The notes beneath the pieces are model-generated. The model was not told the origin of the DNA. It did not search any database and saw only the letters and a list, made by a program, of their open reading frames with translations. Below are positions 43,650 to 52,377 of a stretch of DNA of 64,000 nt, one piece after another. The position numbers and the translations under genes were made by a program. This DNA is from Lutimonas saemankumensis (GTDB lineage: Bacteria > Bacteroidota > Bacteroidia > Flavobacteriales > Flavobacteriaceae), in assembly GCF_020171465.1 (NCBI RefSeq), contig NZ_JAIUZR010000006.1, forward strand, positions 124,001 to 188,000, given 5' to 3'. How positions within the stretch are numbered: the first letter of the stretch is position 1; each line of letters begins with the position of its first letter.

Positions 43650-45704
43650 CTATTCTGTCATGATCCGGGCATCAACAGCCGTTATGCCTTTTTCATTAAG
43701 AATAAGGGGGTTTAAATCCAGTTCCGTGATTTGAGGGTTTTGAAGCATCAGATCTGAGACCAGCTCAATCGATTTACGGAACGCTTCCAGGTTACAAGGC
43801 GCTTCACCCCGAAGCCCGTTAAGAATAGGAAAAATCCGCAACGATTCAATCATTTTTCCGGCTTCTATGTTGTCAATAGGTGCGAGGGACTGAGTACGGT
43901 CATTTAATGCTTCCACATATATTCCCCCAGCGCCGCACATGATCAGGGGAGGAAACCCTTCTTCTCTTTTGGCGCCCACAAAAACCTCTTTTCCGTCGAC
44001 CATTTCCTGAATCAAAACCCCTTCTGCTGCATTGATCTTCATCAGTGAAGAAAAATTTTCAAAAAGCTCCTGCTTGTTTCTTACATTGAGAATAACACCT
44101 TTTTCATCCGTTTTGTGCAAAGGGCCAATTATCTTCTGCGCAACCGGAAAATTAATCACTTCACAGCAATTTTCAAGTTCTGATTTCGAGCGCACTATAT
44201 GTTGCTTGGCAGCAGGTATACCTATTACTGACAGAACCTTAAAACATGCCTCCGGGGCAAGAAATCCTTTTTTTTCTGATGCAATCAAAGAAGAAACAGC
44301 CCTGAATTCATTTTTTTTGGCAGCTGATTCCTGGGAATCGAAGAAATCAACTCCCGCAATTCGAGATAGACAGGAGCCAAACAAATACTCATCATAAAAA
44401 GCAATATTCCCTTTTTCAATAAAGAACTGGATTTCTTTTTTGACGTTGACCACTGAAGGCATAATCGCAAAAATGGGTTTTTTGCATTGAGACCTCATTT
44501 CATGAATGACCTCGTAGGGTTTTTTCACGCTACCCAGGCCAGGGCTGCCAAAGATCACTGCGATGGCATCAATATCTTTGACCTCATTTTCACAATATTT
44601 GACAACTTCTCTAAGTTGATCCGCATTGCCCGTGGCTAACATATCAATGGGATTACCGGTAGCTGCCCCTGGATAAAGCATTGAAGCCAGGTTATTTTTG
44701 TGCTCTTCTGAAAGGTCAGGTACTAAAAGGTTGTTTTGGGTCAATACATCCGTTAAAATTACAGCTGGCCCCCCTGCATGGGTTATGATGCCAATACTTT
44801 TAGGAACAGATTTTAAAGGTTGAAGAATCGCCCCGATGGTTACCAGCTCATACCTGCTCTCACAAACTACAATTCCTGCCTTCTTAAACAGGGCTTGAAT
44901 AAAAACTTCGGGATTTGCCATTGCCCCTGTATGCGAAGCTGCTGCATGCTGGCCTTTTCTTGTTTTGCCGGCTTTCAGGGCTACCAGGGTACAGCCTTTC
45001 TTTTTTAATGACAGCGCATGTTTTAAAAGTTTTTCAGGATGTTTCAGGCCTTCTATATAGAGTAATTTTACCCTGCTGCTTTCTTTCGGGGTATAAGAGA
45101 TATCCAAATATTCCAGTATTTCTTCCACGCCTATCTGGGCACTGTTTCCAACCGTGTAGAGCCCGGAAAAGGATAATCCGATCTGTTGTGCGGCTTCAAT
45201 GGTAAATACGGCCGTTGCACCCGAGGCAGAAATAAAATCGGCCCCGTATTTTGTTATTTTTGGGACGGGTCGTGTAAAAATTCCGGCAAAATTTTCATTG
45301 ATCATCCCTATATTATTCGGTCCTAGAAGACTTCCACCTGCTTCATCAATCACTTTAGTGATTTCCAGTTCCATTTTTTTTCCTTCTTCATTGAGTTCTG
45401 CAAATCCGGCCGAGTAGATCATAAACCCTTTGGTGCCTTTACGCTCAACGAGTTCCAATACGGAAGACAGTATTTCTGATGCCGGAATTGCAAAAATTGC
45501 CAGATCAGTTTGAGGTAATTCTGTTACATCTGAGAATGCTCTGATTCCCTGAACGATTTTCTTTTTTGGGTTTACCACAAAAAGGTCTCCGGGAAAAGGT
45601 TGATCTATAAGGTTTTTTAGCACGCTTCCTCCTATATGATCAATATGTTCAGACCCTCCGATGACGGCAATACTTGACGGATTGATAAGTTTTGAATGTA
45701 ACAT
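43650..45704 (-). CDS. ADP-forming acyl-CoA synthetase, fused alpha-beta (Acd)
   Basis: A fused enzyme of 684 residues that converts an acyl-CoA, ADP and phosphate to acid, CoA and ATP, so it conserves energy. The CoA-binding Rossmann domain starts PSSIAVIGGSEHIDHIGGSVLKNL, the middle has AAASHTGAMANP with the phospho-His of the family, then IITHAGGPAVILTDVL, and the ATP-grasp beta part follows (VLIQEMVDGKEVFVGAKREEGFPPLIMCGAGG, ITELDLNPLILNEKGITAVDAR). The ATG at 45704 was preferred to 45752, which lies inside the promoter. Next to aminotransferase and IorAB it probably works on aryl-acetyl-CoA or branched acyl-CoA, but acetyl-CoA is equally possible. Confidence 0.9.
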   Translation of the reverse strand: MLHSKLINPSSIAVIGGSEHIDHIGGSVLKNLIDQPFPGDLFVVNPKKKIVQGIRAFSDVTELPQTDLAIFAIPASEILSSVLELVERKGTKGFMIYSAGFAELNEEGKKMELEITKVIDEAGGSLLGPNNIGMINENFAGIFTRPVPKITKYGADFISASGATAVFTIEAAQQIGLSFSGLYTVGNSAQIGVEEILEYLDISYTPKESSRVKLLYIEGLKHPEKLLKHALSLKKKGCTLVALKAGKTRKGQHAAASHTGAMANPEVFIQALFKKAGIVVCESRYELVTIGAILQPLKSVPKSIGIITHAGGPAVILTDVLTQNNLLVPDLSEEHKNNLASMLYPGAATGNPIDMLATGNADQLREVVKYCENEVKDIDAIAVIFGSPGLGSVKKPYEVIHEMRSQCKKPIFAIMPSVVNVKKEIQFFIEKGNIAFYDEYLFGSCLSRIAGVDFFDSQESAAKKNEFRAVSSLIASEKKGFLAPEACFKVLSVIGIPAAKQHIVRSKSELENCCEVINFPVAQKIIGPLHKTDEKGVILNVRNKQELFENFSSLMKINAAEGVLIQEMVDGKEVFVGAKREEGFPPLIMCGAGGIYVEALNDRTQSLAPIDNIEAGKMIESLRIFPILNGLRGEAPCNLEAFRKSIELVSDLMLQNPQITELDLNPLILNEKGITAVDARIMTE

Positions 45705-45739
45705 GGTAAGGCCAAAAAGTTTTATGTAAAATACGTATA

Positions 45740-45769
45740 AAAAAGTAGTCATAAACTGACATTTATCAA
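45740..45769 (-). promoter_or_regulatory. Promoter of the ADP-forming acyl-CoA synthetase gene
   Basis: On the minus strand TTG (45769-45767), 19 bp, TACTTTTT (45747-45740, one mismatch to TAnnTTTG). It lies about 35 bp upstream of the ATG at 45704 and excludes the longer frame starting at 45752. Confidence 0.55.
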
Positions 45770-45824
45770 TTCTTTTCGTTGTAAAAAGTCCTTACTTTGA
45801 ATAGCCTAATGTAAGTTCTAAGCG

Positions 45825-47042
45825 ATGTATGAATTCTCAAGATCGGTCAATTCGATGCATTCCGAAGATATTAAGCAATTGATGAAACAATCCTCGCGAA
45901 GCGGATTGATTTCTTTTGCAGGAGGAATGCCTAATAACGATCTTTTTCCCATTAAGGAAATTGATGAGATATACAATAATTTAAGCGATGACATAAAGAA
46001 ACTTTGTTTTCAATACGGCCCAACAACAGGGTATCCTCCATTGGTGAGCTCTCTTCATAGAATGATGCTAGGGAAAGGGATGCAATCAGGAAAAGATAAA
46101 ATTCTAATTACTACAGGCTCTTTACAGGCTATAAGTATTATCACACAGGAATTTGTGAATGAAGGAGACCTTATTTTAACAGAGAATCCCTGTTTTGTGG
46201 GGGCCATTTCGGTTTTTGAAACCTTTGGGGCAAAAATGGTGAGCGTTCCAATTGATGAAAATGGAATAATAATCGATAAGCTCAGGGAAGTTATTTCCCA
46301 GCAGAAAACAAAACCTAAATTTTTATATATAACTCCAAATTTTCACAATCCTGCAGGAATTATTTATTCTCAGGAAAGAAGAAAACAACTACTTGAAGTA
46401 TTGTCAGGGACGGATATCATTTTAATTGAGGACGATGCTTATGGAGATCTCTATTTCAAAGATGAATATAAGCCCTTGACCGGATCAATAAAGGCCATGG
46501 CCTCACCGGATGTTGAGGTAATTTACACGGGTTCATTTTCAAAGATTCTGGGTCCGGGATTTAGACTTGGATATATGGTTGCCTCCCCTGAAATTTTTGA
46601 AAAAGCAGAATCAATTAAACAGGCACAGGATGCCTGTACCTCAAATTTCACTCAGATCCTTGCAAATGAATTTGTTTCCAAGGGTTATCTTGAAAAATAT
46701 TTGGTATTTCTTAGAAAAGAATACACGGAAAGAAAAGAAATTCTCCAAAGAAACTTAAAACAATACATGCCAGCTGAGATTAGCTGGATAGAGCCAAAAG
46801 GAGGTTTCTATGTGTGGCTCAAATTACCTGCTCCTTTAAGAGCAACTCCTGTTTTTAATGATTGTCTGAAAAAGGGTGTGGTATTTGTTACCGGAAGGAC
46901 TTTTGATCCCAATAATGTCAGAGACGATCATATAAGGCTTTCCTTCTCCAATATGCCAAAGCGAGATATTGGAAAAGGAATTAAATTGCTCTCTAAAGTC
47001 ATCAAAAAACATATGGAACCGAAAACAGTTCAGTTTCAGTAA
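45825..47042 (+). CDS. PLP-dependent aminotransferase (LysN/ArAT-like)
   Basis: A class I fold aminotransferase of 405 residues. SRSGLISFAGGMPNNDLFP at the N-terminus, FQYGPTTGYPPLVSSL, TTGSLQAI, PNFHNPAG (Asn/Pro near the cofactor), LIEDDAYGDLYF (Asp to pyridine N), and YTGSFSKILGPGFRLGYMV with the Schiff-base Lys. This branch contains 2-aminoadipate, aromatic and branched-chain aminotransferases and is often shared with MocR regulators, but there is no DNA-binding domain here. Its neighbour genes make an aromatic or branched 2-oxoacid route plausible. It overlaps the convergent iorB gene by 7 bp at the stops. Confidence 0.9.
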   Translation: MYEFSRSVNSMHSEDIKQLMKQSSRSGLISFAGGMPNNDLFPIKEIDEIYNNLSDDIKKLCFQYGPTTGYPPLVSSLHRMMLGKGMQSGKDKILITTGSLQAISIITQEFVNEGDLILTENPCFVGAISVFETFGAKMVSVPIDENGIIIDKLREVISQQKTKPKFLYITPNFHNPAGIIYSQERRKQLLEVLSGTDIILIEDDAYGDLYFKDEYKPLTGSIKAMASPDVEVIYTGSFSKILGPGFRLGYMVASPEIFEKAESIKQAQDACTSNFTQILANEFVSKGYLEKYLVFLRKEYTERKEILQRNLKQYMPAEISWIEPKGGFYVWLKLPAPLRATPVFNDCLKKGVVFVTGRTFDPNNVRDDHIRLSFSNMPKRDIGKGIKLLSKVIKKHMEPKTVQFQ

Positions 47043-47629
47043 ACAAATTCTGTAAAATCTTTTGCTTTTTTCTGCCCAAGCCTGAAGGCTTCTATATTCT
47101 TTTGGCGAACTTTTTCGCTTTTTTCTCTAAAGAAGTAATTGATTGCTGCTTCAATTTTTTCTTCTTTGACAGGTAATTTTGAAGAAGCGGCTCCCAGAAG
47201 AACCATGTTGCAGATTTTTGAATTTCCAAGATCTTTTGCACAGCTTTTGGCATTGATGATCATATGATGCCAGTGTGTTTTGATTTGCTTGTAAAGTTCG
47301 TGTTTGTCAGGGTAGTTCACAATGTTTTCAAAAGTACTTGAGTCGGTAATGATCCAGCCCTTTTTCCTTAAAGAAGGAATGTGTCTTAATAATTCCATAG
47401 GTTCGGCGGAGAGAATCAGGTCAGTTTCTCCTTCCGGTATAAGATCAGAATAGATCTGTTTATCAGCTATCCTGATGTGACATTGAACCGCGCCTCCGCG
47501 CTGGCTCATGCCATGAACCTCAGACTGTTTAACAAATAAATTGTCATTAAGTGCAGCGATGTCGATAATTGAAGCCAGGGTGAGGATCCCTTGTCCTCCT
47601 ACTCCTGATAAGATAATATTGAAGGTCAT
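47036..47629 (-). CDS. iorB: Indolepyruvate oxidoreductase subunit beta
   Basis: A protein of 197 residues of the gamma-type 2-oxoacid:ferredoxin oxidoreductase domain: FNIILSGVGGQGILTLASIIDIAALNDNLFVKQSEVHGMSQRGGAVQCHIRI (about residues 3-54), then SAEPMELLRHIPSL and KICNMVLLGAASSKLPV. It pairs with the alpha subunit encoded 9 bp upstream to decarboxylate aryl- or branched-chain 2-oxoacids to acyl-CoA. Length is normal for IorB (about 190-200). Confidence 0.9.
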   Translation of the reverse strand: MTFNIILSGVGGQGILTLASIIDIAALNDNLFVKQSEVHGMSQRGGAVQCHIRIADKQIYSDLIPEGETDLILSAEPMELLRHIPSLRKKGWIITDSSTFENIVNYPDKHELYKQIKTHWHHMIINAKSCAKDLGNSKICNMVLLGAASSKLPVKEEKIEAAINYFFREKSEKVRQKNIEAFRLGQKKAKDFTEFVY

Positions 47630-47638
47630 AATTAGGTT

Positions 47639-49252
47639 TTAGTTAAGAGAGGCTAATTTTTGTTTAATCTGTTCTTTGCTTTCCCTGCTTAATCTAACGC
47701 AGGGCCTTTCCGATATGATAACCGAGACACCTTTATATTTGATTTCTTTTTTGAGTATCTCTACATTCGATTCAAAGTTTTTCTTTAGTGGAACGATTTG
47801 TTTTAGGTGATCGGCATGGACTCCTAATCCCAGACAAATTTCTTTGAGTCTTCCTGTTGCGGATGATTCCTGTGCGCCTGTCATGGCTACGGCAGAATTA
47901 TCTGAAATTACGACCGTGATGGGAGAATTGTCATTGACGGCTTCCAATAATCCTGTCATTCCGGAATGTGTAAAGGTTGAATCACCTATTACTGCAATGG
48001 CATGATCAAGTCCTGCATCTGCGCCTCCTTTGGCCATTGTAATAGATGCGCCCATGTCAATGAGTGTATTGATCGTATTCATTGGCGCCAGGGCTCCCAG
48101 AGCGTAACATCCGATATCTCCAAAAACCTTTTTTTGACCAATTGAAGGAATCAATTCCTGAATGACCTTGAAGAGATCAATATGTCCGCATCCTTCACAG
48201 AGTTGAGGAGGGCGACCAACAACAAGTTCGGATACCGGTATGGGTTCCTTTCTGTATAGTCCTATGGCCTTGGCAACAAGGTTTGGTGTCAATTCTCCTG
48301 TTTCCGGAAGGTGCCCTGTAAGTTTTCCGGTAATCTTTCTTGAATTGCCAAAATAATCACTAAGTATCTCTTCTACAAGCGGATATCCTTCCTCAACTAC
48401 GAGTACTTCGTCACAATCCTTATAAAGTTTTTTAAGCTTTTTCTTAGGAATCGGGTATTGTGAGATTTTGAGCAAAGAGAAAAATTCAAGATCATCAGCC
48501 AGATTTTCCATGACATAATTATAGCCAATACCACAAGCAACTATTCCAAGAGACCTGTCTTTGTGCTGTCCCAATTTGTTCCATGGAGATTTTTCAGAGG
48601 CCTTTAGTAAGAGGTCTCCTTTATTTACCAGTTTTTTGTATTGCTTTTTGGCGTTGGCAGGAATCAAAGCAAAGCGATCGGTATTAACCGGTAATTGAAT
48701 TCCGTTCTGGCATCTTCTTTCTTTGAAAATCACTCCGGATTTCGAGTGGGATAAGCGCGTTACCAGGCGCAAGAGAACTGGAAGCTGCAATTCTTCTGAA
48801 AGATCAAAAGCATAATGCATCATGTTATAGGCTTCCTGCTGATTAGAGGGTTCAAGGATAGGGACCTTTGCAAACTTCCCGTAGAACCTCGAATCTTGCT
48901 CGTTTTGTGAAGAATGCATTGATGGGTCATCCGCTACTACGACAACCAGACCTCCATTTATTCCTGAAACCGCCATGTTCATAAATACGTCAGACGCAAC
49001 ATTCAGTCCAACATGTTTCATGACGGTTAGCGCTCTTTTACCACAATAGGACATTCCCAGAGCAGCTTCCATGGCTGTTTTTTCATTTACGGACCAGGTA
49101 GCATGTAAACCAAGTTCTTTTGCAATTTTAGAATTTTGAATATACTCTGTTATTTCCGTTGAAGGTGTGCCCGGATAGGCATAAACCCCGGAAATACCAG
49201 CATCTATAGCACCTTGAGCCAGCGCTTCATTGCCAAGAACTAAATTTTTCAT
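47639..49252 (-). CDS. iorA: Indolepyruvate oxidoreductase subunit alpha, without ferredoxin tail
   Basis: A thiamine-diphosphate enzyme of 537 residues. The alpha part has YAYPGTPSTEITEYI and WSVNEKTAMEAALGMSY (about residues 23-70), the TPP-binding part has RPPQLCEGCGHIDLFKVI, GDIGCYALG, GASITMAKGGADAG and IGDSTFTHSGMTGLLEAVNDNSPITVVISDN. The protein ends SERPCVRLSRESKEQIKQKLASLN, whereas usual IorA proteins (about 600 or more residues) continue into a C-terminal two-cluster ferredoxin domain that is absent here. The ATG at 49252 was chosen over 49324, which has no homologous sequence. Confidence 0.9.
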   Translation of the reverse strand: MKNLVLGNEALAQGAIDAGISGVYAYPGTPSTEITEYIQNSKIAKELGLHATWSVNEKTAMEAALGMSYCGKRALTVMKHVGLNVASDVFMNMAVSGINGGLVVVVADDPSMHSSQNEQDSRFYGKFAKVPILEPSNQQEAYNMMHYAFDLSEELQLPVLLRLVTRLSHSKSGVIFKERRCQNGIQLPVNTDRFALIPANAKKQYKKLVNKGDLLLKASEKSPWNKLGQHKDRSLGIVACGIGYNYVMENLADDLEFFSLLKISQYPIPKKKLKKLYKDCDEVLVVEEGYPLVEEILSDYFGNSRKITGKLTGHLPETGELTPNLVAKAIGLYRKEPIPVSELVVGRPPQLCEGCGHIDLFKVIQELIPSIGQKKVFGDIGCYALGALAPMNTINTLIDMGASITMAKGGADAGLDHAIAVIGDSTFTHSGMTGLLEAVNDNSPITVVISDNSAVAMTGAQESSATGRLKEICLGLGVHADHLKQIVPLKKNFESNVEILKKEIKYKGVSVIISERPCVRLSRESKEQIKQKLASLN

Positions 49253-49359
49253 TGATAGATGATATAAATCTTTTGAAAAGTAAATGTATAAGTTACGTGT
49301 GCTAAATTTTATGATTTTCATCATGGTTGTTTGAAAATCTTAATTAAATATGAATCCAG

Positions 49360-49393
49360 TTGATAAAGTGTTTGATAAAATCAAGTATTTTTG
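49360..49393 (+). promoter_or_regulatory. Promoter of the siroheme synthase gene
   Basis: TTG (49360-49362), 23 bp, TATTTTTG (49386-49393, exact -7). The start codon TTG at 49445 lies about 50 bp downstream. The spacing is at the long end of the range. Confidence 0.5.
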
Positions 49394-49444
49394 TTCCTTG
49401 GTTGGATTTTTTTCAAATAAAGTATTTAAATAAATCTCAGAGTT

Positions 49445-50032
49445 TTGGAACGAAATGAACTTTATCCTGTCTTTTTAAAAGTTGCATCCTTGGATGTTCT
49501 GATTGTTGGAGGAGGGAATGTAGGGCTGGAAAAATTGACCTTTTTATTGAAATCCAGTCCAAGTGCCAGGGTGACGATGGTCTCCAAGGATTATATTCCC
49601 GAAGTAATTGCGCTGGCAGAAGGATATGAGGTTGAGTTGATAAAATCAGCCTACAAAAAAAGTTTTTTGAAGGGTAAACAGATAGTTATTGCAACTACGG
49701 ACAATTTGGAAGTAAATCTTGAAGTCCACCGTGATTGTAAGGAGGAGAATATTCTGGTAAATCTGGCGGATAATCCTAAATATTGCGATTTTTATATGGG
49801 AGGAATCGTTACAAAGGGGAATGTAAAAATTGCCATTTCAACCAACGGAAAATCTCCGACGGCTGCCAAAAGGTTAAGGCAGTTTTTCGAGGAAATACTG
49901 CCTGAAAACATCAATGAACTCGTAGAGAATCTTAATGCTTACCGAAAAACAATTAAAGGTGATTTTGAAGACAAAGTCTCAAAACTTAATGACCTGACCA
50001 AGGAAATGATCAGGATGAAGAAGGATTCCTGA
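49445..50032 (+). CDS. Precorrin-2 dehydrogenase / sirohydrochlorin ferrochelatase (Met8/CysG-N type)
   Basis: A protein of 195 residues. ELYPVFLKVASLDVLIVGGGNVGLEKLTFLL is the NAD-binding Rossmann start, KGKQIVIATTDNLEVN and VNLADNPKYCDFYMGGIVTKGNVKIAISTNGKSPTAAKRLRQFFEEILP follow, with the catalytic Asp and the family's KSPTAA block. It oxidises precorrin-2 and inserts iron to make siroheme. The SUMT half is encoded 29 kb away beside the siroheme-using sulfite reductase. No ATG fits the start; TTG at 49445 is used. Confidence 0.9.
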   Translation: MERNELYPVFLKVASLDVLIVGGGNVGLEKLTFLLKSSPSARVTMVSKDYIPEVIALAEGYEVELIKSAYKKSFLKGKQIVIATTDNLEVNLEVHRDCKEENILVNLADNPKYCDFYMGGIVTKGNVKIAISTNGKSPTAAKRLRQFFEEILPENINELVENLNAYRKTIKGDFEDKVSKLNDLTKEMIRMKKDS

Positions 50033-50150
50033 GAATTCTGAGCTGTATGAAATGGATGCGGAATTCGTAAAAATTTTTCATTTTGATTGAATTTAATTTA
50101 GAAAATATTTATCTAGTTAAAAACTCCTAAATTTTATCTTTTTTATTTAC

Positions 50151-50158
50151 TAAATTTG
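50151..50158 (+). promoter_or_regulatory. -7 promoter box of the E2 gene
   Basis: TAAATTTG matches TAnnTTTG exactly, 19 bp before the ATG at 50178. No TTG is seen at the -33 distance. Confidence 0.45.
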
Positions 50159-50177
50159 CCTCAAAAATTACCAGTAA

Positions 50178-51518
50178 ATGTCAAAATTTGAGTTGAAATT
50201 ACCAAAAATGGGCGAGAGTGTTGCTGAGGCAACGATAACTTCATGGCTCAAAGAGGTGGGAGATACCATAGAAATGGATGAACCGATTGTTGAAATTGCG
50301 ACAGATAAGGTTGATTCTGAGGTTCCCAGTGAGGTAGAAGGTGTGTTGCTGGAACGATTTTTTGAGGTGGATGATGTAGTTGGGGTAGGCCAGGTAATTG
50401 CAGTGATAGAGACCGATGGAGATGTTTCTTCAGGTGAGGTCGTACCGAAAGAATCGGAAAAAACAGAAGAAAAAGAGATGGAATTGCCGGAGGATCTTCC
50501 AACGGTAGAGAAAGTAAAAGAAAAAATTGAAGAGCCAGCTCCCGTTTCAGTTGATATGAGTTCTCCTTCGGGAAAATTTTATTCTCCACTGGTACGTAAT
50601 ATAGCAAAAAAGGAAGGCATAAGTCTTCAAGAGCTCGAATCTATCCAGGGAAGCGGTAAGGATAACCGAGTAACAAAAAATGATATTCTGGCTTATCTGA
50701 AAAATGGCAAACAGCAGGCTCCTGAAACTGCCGAGCCAGGCATTAAAACTGCGACACCTGAACCGGCGAAGGCCAGTACAAGGCCTCCGTCACCTGTTCA
50801 GCCTGTACTAGGAGATGAAGTTATAGAAATGACACGCATGGGGAAACTAATTTCCAAGCACATGGTGGATTCTTTGAGAACTTCAGCTCATGTTCAAAGT
50901 TTTGTGGAGGTAGACGTTACCAACATTGTGAAGTGGAGGGAGCGTATTAAGGATGAATTTTTTAAACGAGAAGGAGAAAAAATTACCTACACGCCGATTT
51001 TTATGGAGGCTGTCGCAAAAGCTATCAGAGATTTCCCAATGATGAATATCTCGGTAGACGGAGACAAGGTGATCAAATATAAGGATATCAATCTTGGAAT
51101 GGCTGCAGCTTTGCCGGATGGAAACCTGATCGTTCCGGTAATTAAAAAGGCAGATCAATTGAATCTTGTGGGCATGACCAAGGTTGTGAACGACCTTGCG
51201 GTCAGAGCGCGAGGAGGTAAGCTCAACCCTGATGATATTCAGGGAGGAACATTTACCGTGACTAATGTTGGTTCTTTTGGAAGTATCATGGGAACTCCAA
51301 TAATAAATCAACCCCAGGTAGGCATCCTGGCATTGGGTTCAATAAGAAAAATACCTGCAGTAATTGAAACTCCGGAAGGGGATTTGATAGGTATCAGGCA
51401 TAAAATGATCCTATCACATTCCTACGATCATAGGGTAGTCAATGGAGCACTGGGAAGTATGTTTGCGAAAAGAGTCGGGGATTATCTTGAAGCCTGGGAT
51501 CAGAACGCAGGATTCTAG
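50178..51518 (+). CDS. 2-oxo acid dehydrogenase E2 (dihydrolipoamide acyltransferase)
   Basis: A core protein of 446 residues of a pyruvate-, branched-chain- or oxoglutarate-type dehydrogenase complex. The lipoyl domain is residues 1-80 with lipoyl-Lys in EIATDKVDSEVPSEVEG. A Glu/Lys-rich linker, a peripheral-subunit-binding domain (SPLVRNIAKKEGISLQELESIQGSGKDNRVTKNDILAYL, about 135-173), a Pro-rich linker and the catalytic domain (about 215-446) follow. The catalytic motif reads SYDHRVVNG, where the usual Asp of HxxxDG is Asn. E1 and E3 are not in the window. An exact -7 box precedes it. Confidence 0.93.
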   Translation: MSKFELKLPKMGESVAEATITSWLKEVGDTIEMDEPIVEIATDKVDSEVPSEVEGVLLERFFEVDDVVGVGQVIAVIETDGDVSSGEVVPKESEKTEEKEMELPEDLPTVEKVKEKIEEPAPVSVDMSSPSGKFYSPLVRNIAKKEGISLQELESIQGSGKDNRVTKNDILAYLKNGKQQAPETAEPGIKTATPEPAKASTRPPSPVQPVLGDEVIEMTRMGKLISKHMVDSLRTSAHVQSFVEVDVTNIVKWRERIKDEFFKREGEKITYTPIFMEAVAKAIRDFPMMNISVDGDKVIKYKDINLGMAAALPDGNLIVPVIKKADQLNLVGMTKVVNDLAVRARGGKLNPDDIQGGTFTVTNVGSFGSIMGTPIINQPQVGILALGSIRKIPAVIETPEGDLIGIRHKMILSHSYDHRVVNGALGSMFAKRVGDYLEAWDQNAGF

Positions 51519-51556
51519 CCAACCTTTAACATTAATATCAATTTTACATCATTCAG

Positions 51557-52375
51557 ATGAACATTAAATTAGAAAGACCAATTGTTTTTTTTGATCTTGA
51601 GACGACTGGAATTCAGATTGCAACAGATCGGATCGTGGAGATTTCCGTTTTAAAGGTATACCCCAACGGAAATAAGGAGAGTTGGACCAAACTAGTAAAT
51701 CCAGAGATTGAAATTCCAAAAGAAGCATCGGATATTCATGGTATTACCAATGAAAGGGTTGTAACCGAACCGAAGTTTTCTGAACTGGCTCCAAAAATAA
51801 GTACTATGATCGAGGGTTGTGACCTTGCCGGATTTAATTCCAACAGATTTGATATTCCGCTGCTTGCCGAGGAAATGCTCAGAGCGAATGTGAATTTTGA
51901 CATGGAAGACAGGAAGGCCATTGATGTGCAGGTCATTTTTCACAAAAAAGAACAGCGGAATTTAAGTGCAGGATATGAATTTTATTGTGGTAAAACGCTG
52001 GATAATGCCCACTCGGCGGAGGCCGACACACTTGCAACCTTTGAAATACTTGAGGCACAGATTGAGAAATATGAAGATATTGAGGCCGATGTTGATTTTT
52101 TAAGTAACTATTCCTCACATCAGAAGAGAGCTGATTTTGCAGGGTTTATTCTATTTGATCAGGAGTCAGAAGAAATATTCTCTTTTGGAAAGTACAAGGG
52201 GAGAAAGGTCAAGGATGTTTTCAGGGAGAATCCGGGATATTACAGCTGGATGCAAAATGCAGATTTTCCCTTGTATACGAAAAAGATTTTAACTGATGTT
52301 AAAGAACGAATGTCCGTAAAAAAGCAAATCAATACGCTGGAGGACCTTCAAAATAAATTCAATAAAAAAATTTAA
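51557..52375 (+). CDS. DnaQ-like 3'-5' exonuclease
   Basis: A nuclease of 272 residues with a DEDDh RNase T/DnaQ fold in residues 1-170: VFFDLETTGI (Asp and Glu metal ligands), GFNSNRFDIPLLAEE (second Asp) and NAHSAEADTLATFEIL (His and Asp). The C-terminal ~95 residues (LFDQESEEIFSFGKYKGRKVKDVFRENPGYYSWM) are a small domain found in Bacteroidota exonucleases of this kind. It may act in repair or RNA processing. An unknown-function gene starts 2 bp downstream. Confidence 0.9.
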   Translation: MNIKLERPIVFFDLETTGIQIATDRIVEISVLKVYPNGNKESWTKLVNPEIEIPKEASDIHGITNERVVTEPKFSELAPKISTMIEGCDLAGFNSNRFDIPLLAEEMLRANVNFDMEDRKAIDVQVIFHKKEQRNLSAGYEFYCGKTLDNAHSAEADTLATFEILEAQIEKYEDIEADVDFLSNYSSHQKRADFAGFILFDQESEEIFSFGKYKGRKVKDVFRENPGYYSWMQNADFPLYTKKILTDVKERMSVKKQINTLEDLQNKFNKKI

Positions 52376-52377
52376 TC

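Noticed and set aside
45780-45824. Promoter for the aminotransferase gene (TTACTTTG near 45800)
   Set aside because: The box has a mismatch at the key A and the nearest TTG is only about 10 bp away, so spacing does not fit.
49253-49324. Upstream extension of iorA beginning MMKIIKFSTRN
   Set aside because: The canonical IorA N-terminus starts at 49252 (MKNLVLGNEALAQGA); the extra residues are AT-rich leader sequence.
50248-50607. Minus-strand frame opposite the E2 linker
   Set aside because: Its Leu/Pro-rich composition mirrors the Glu/Pro-rich linker of E2 and has no other support.
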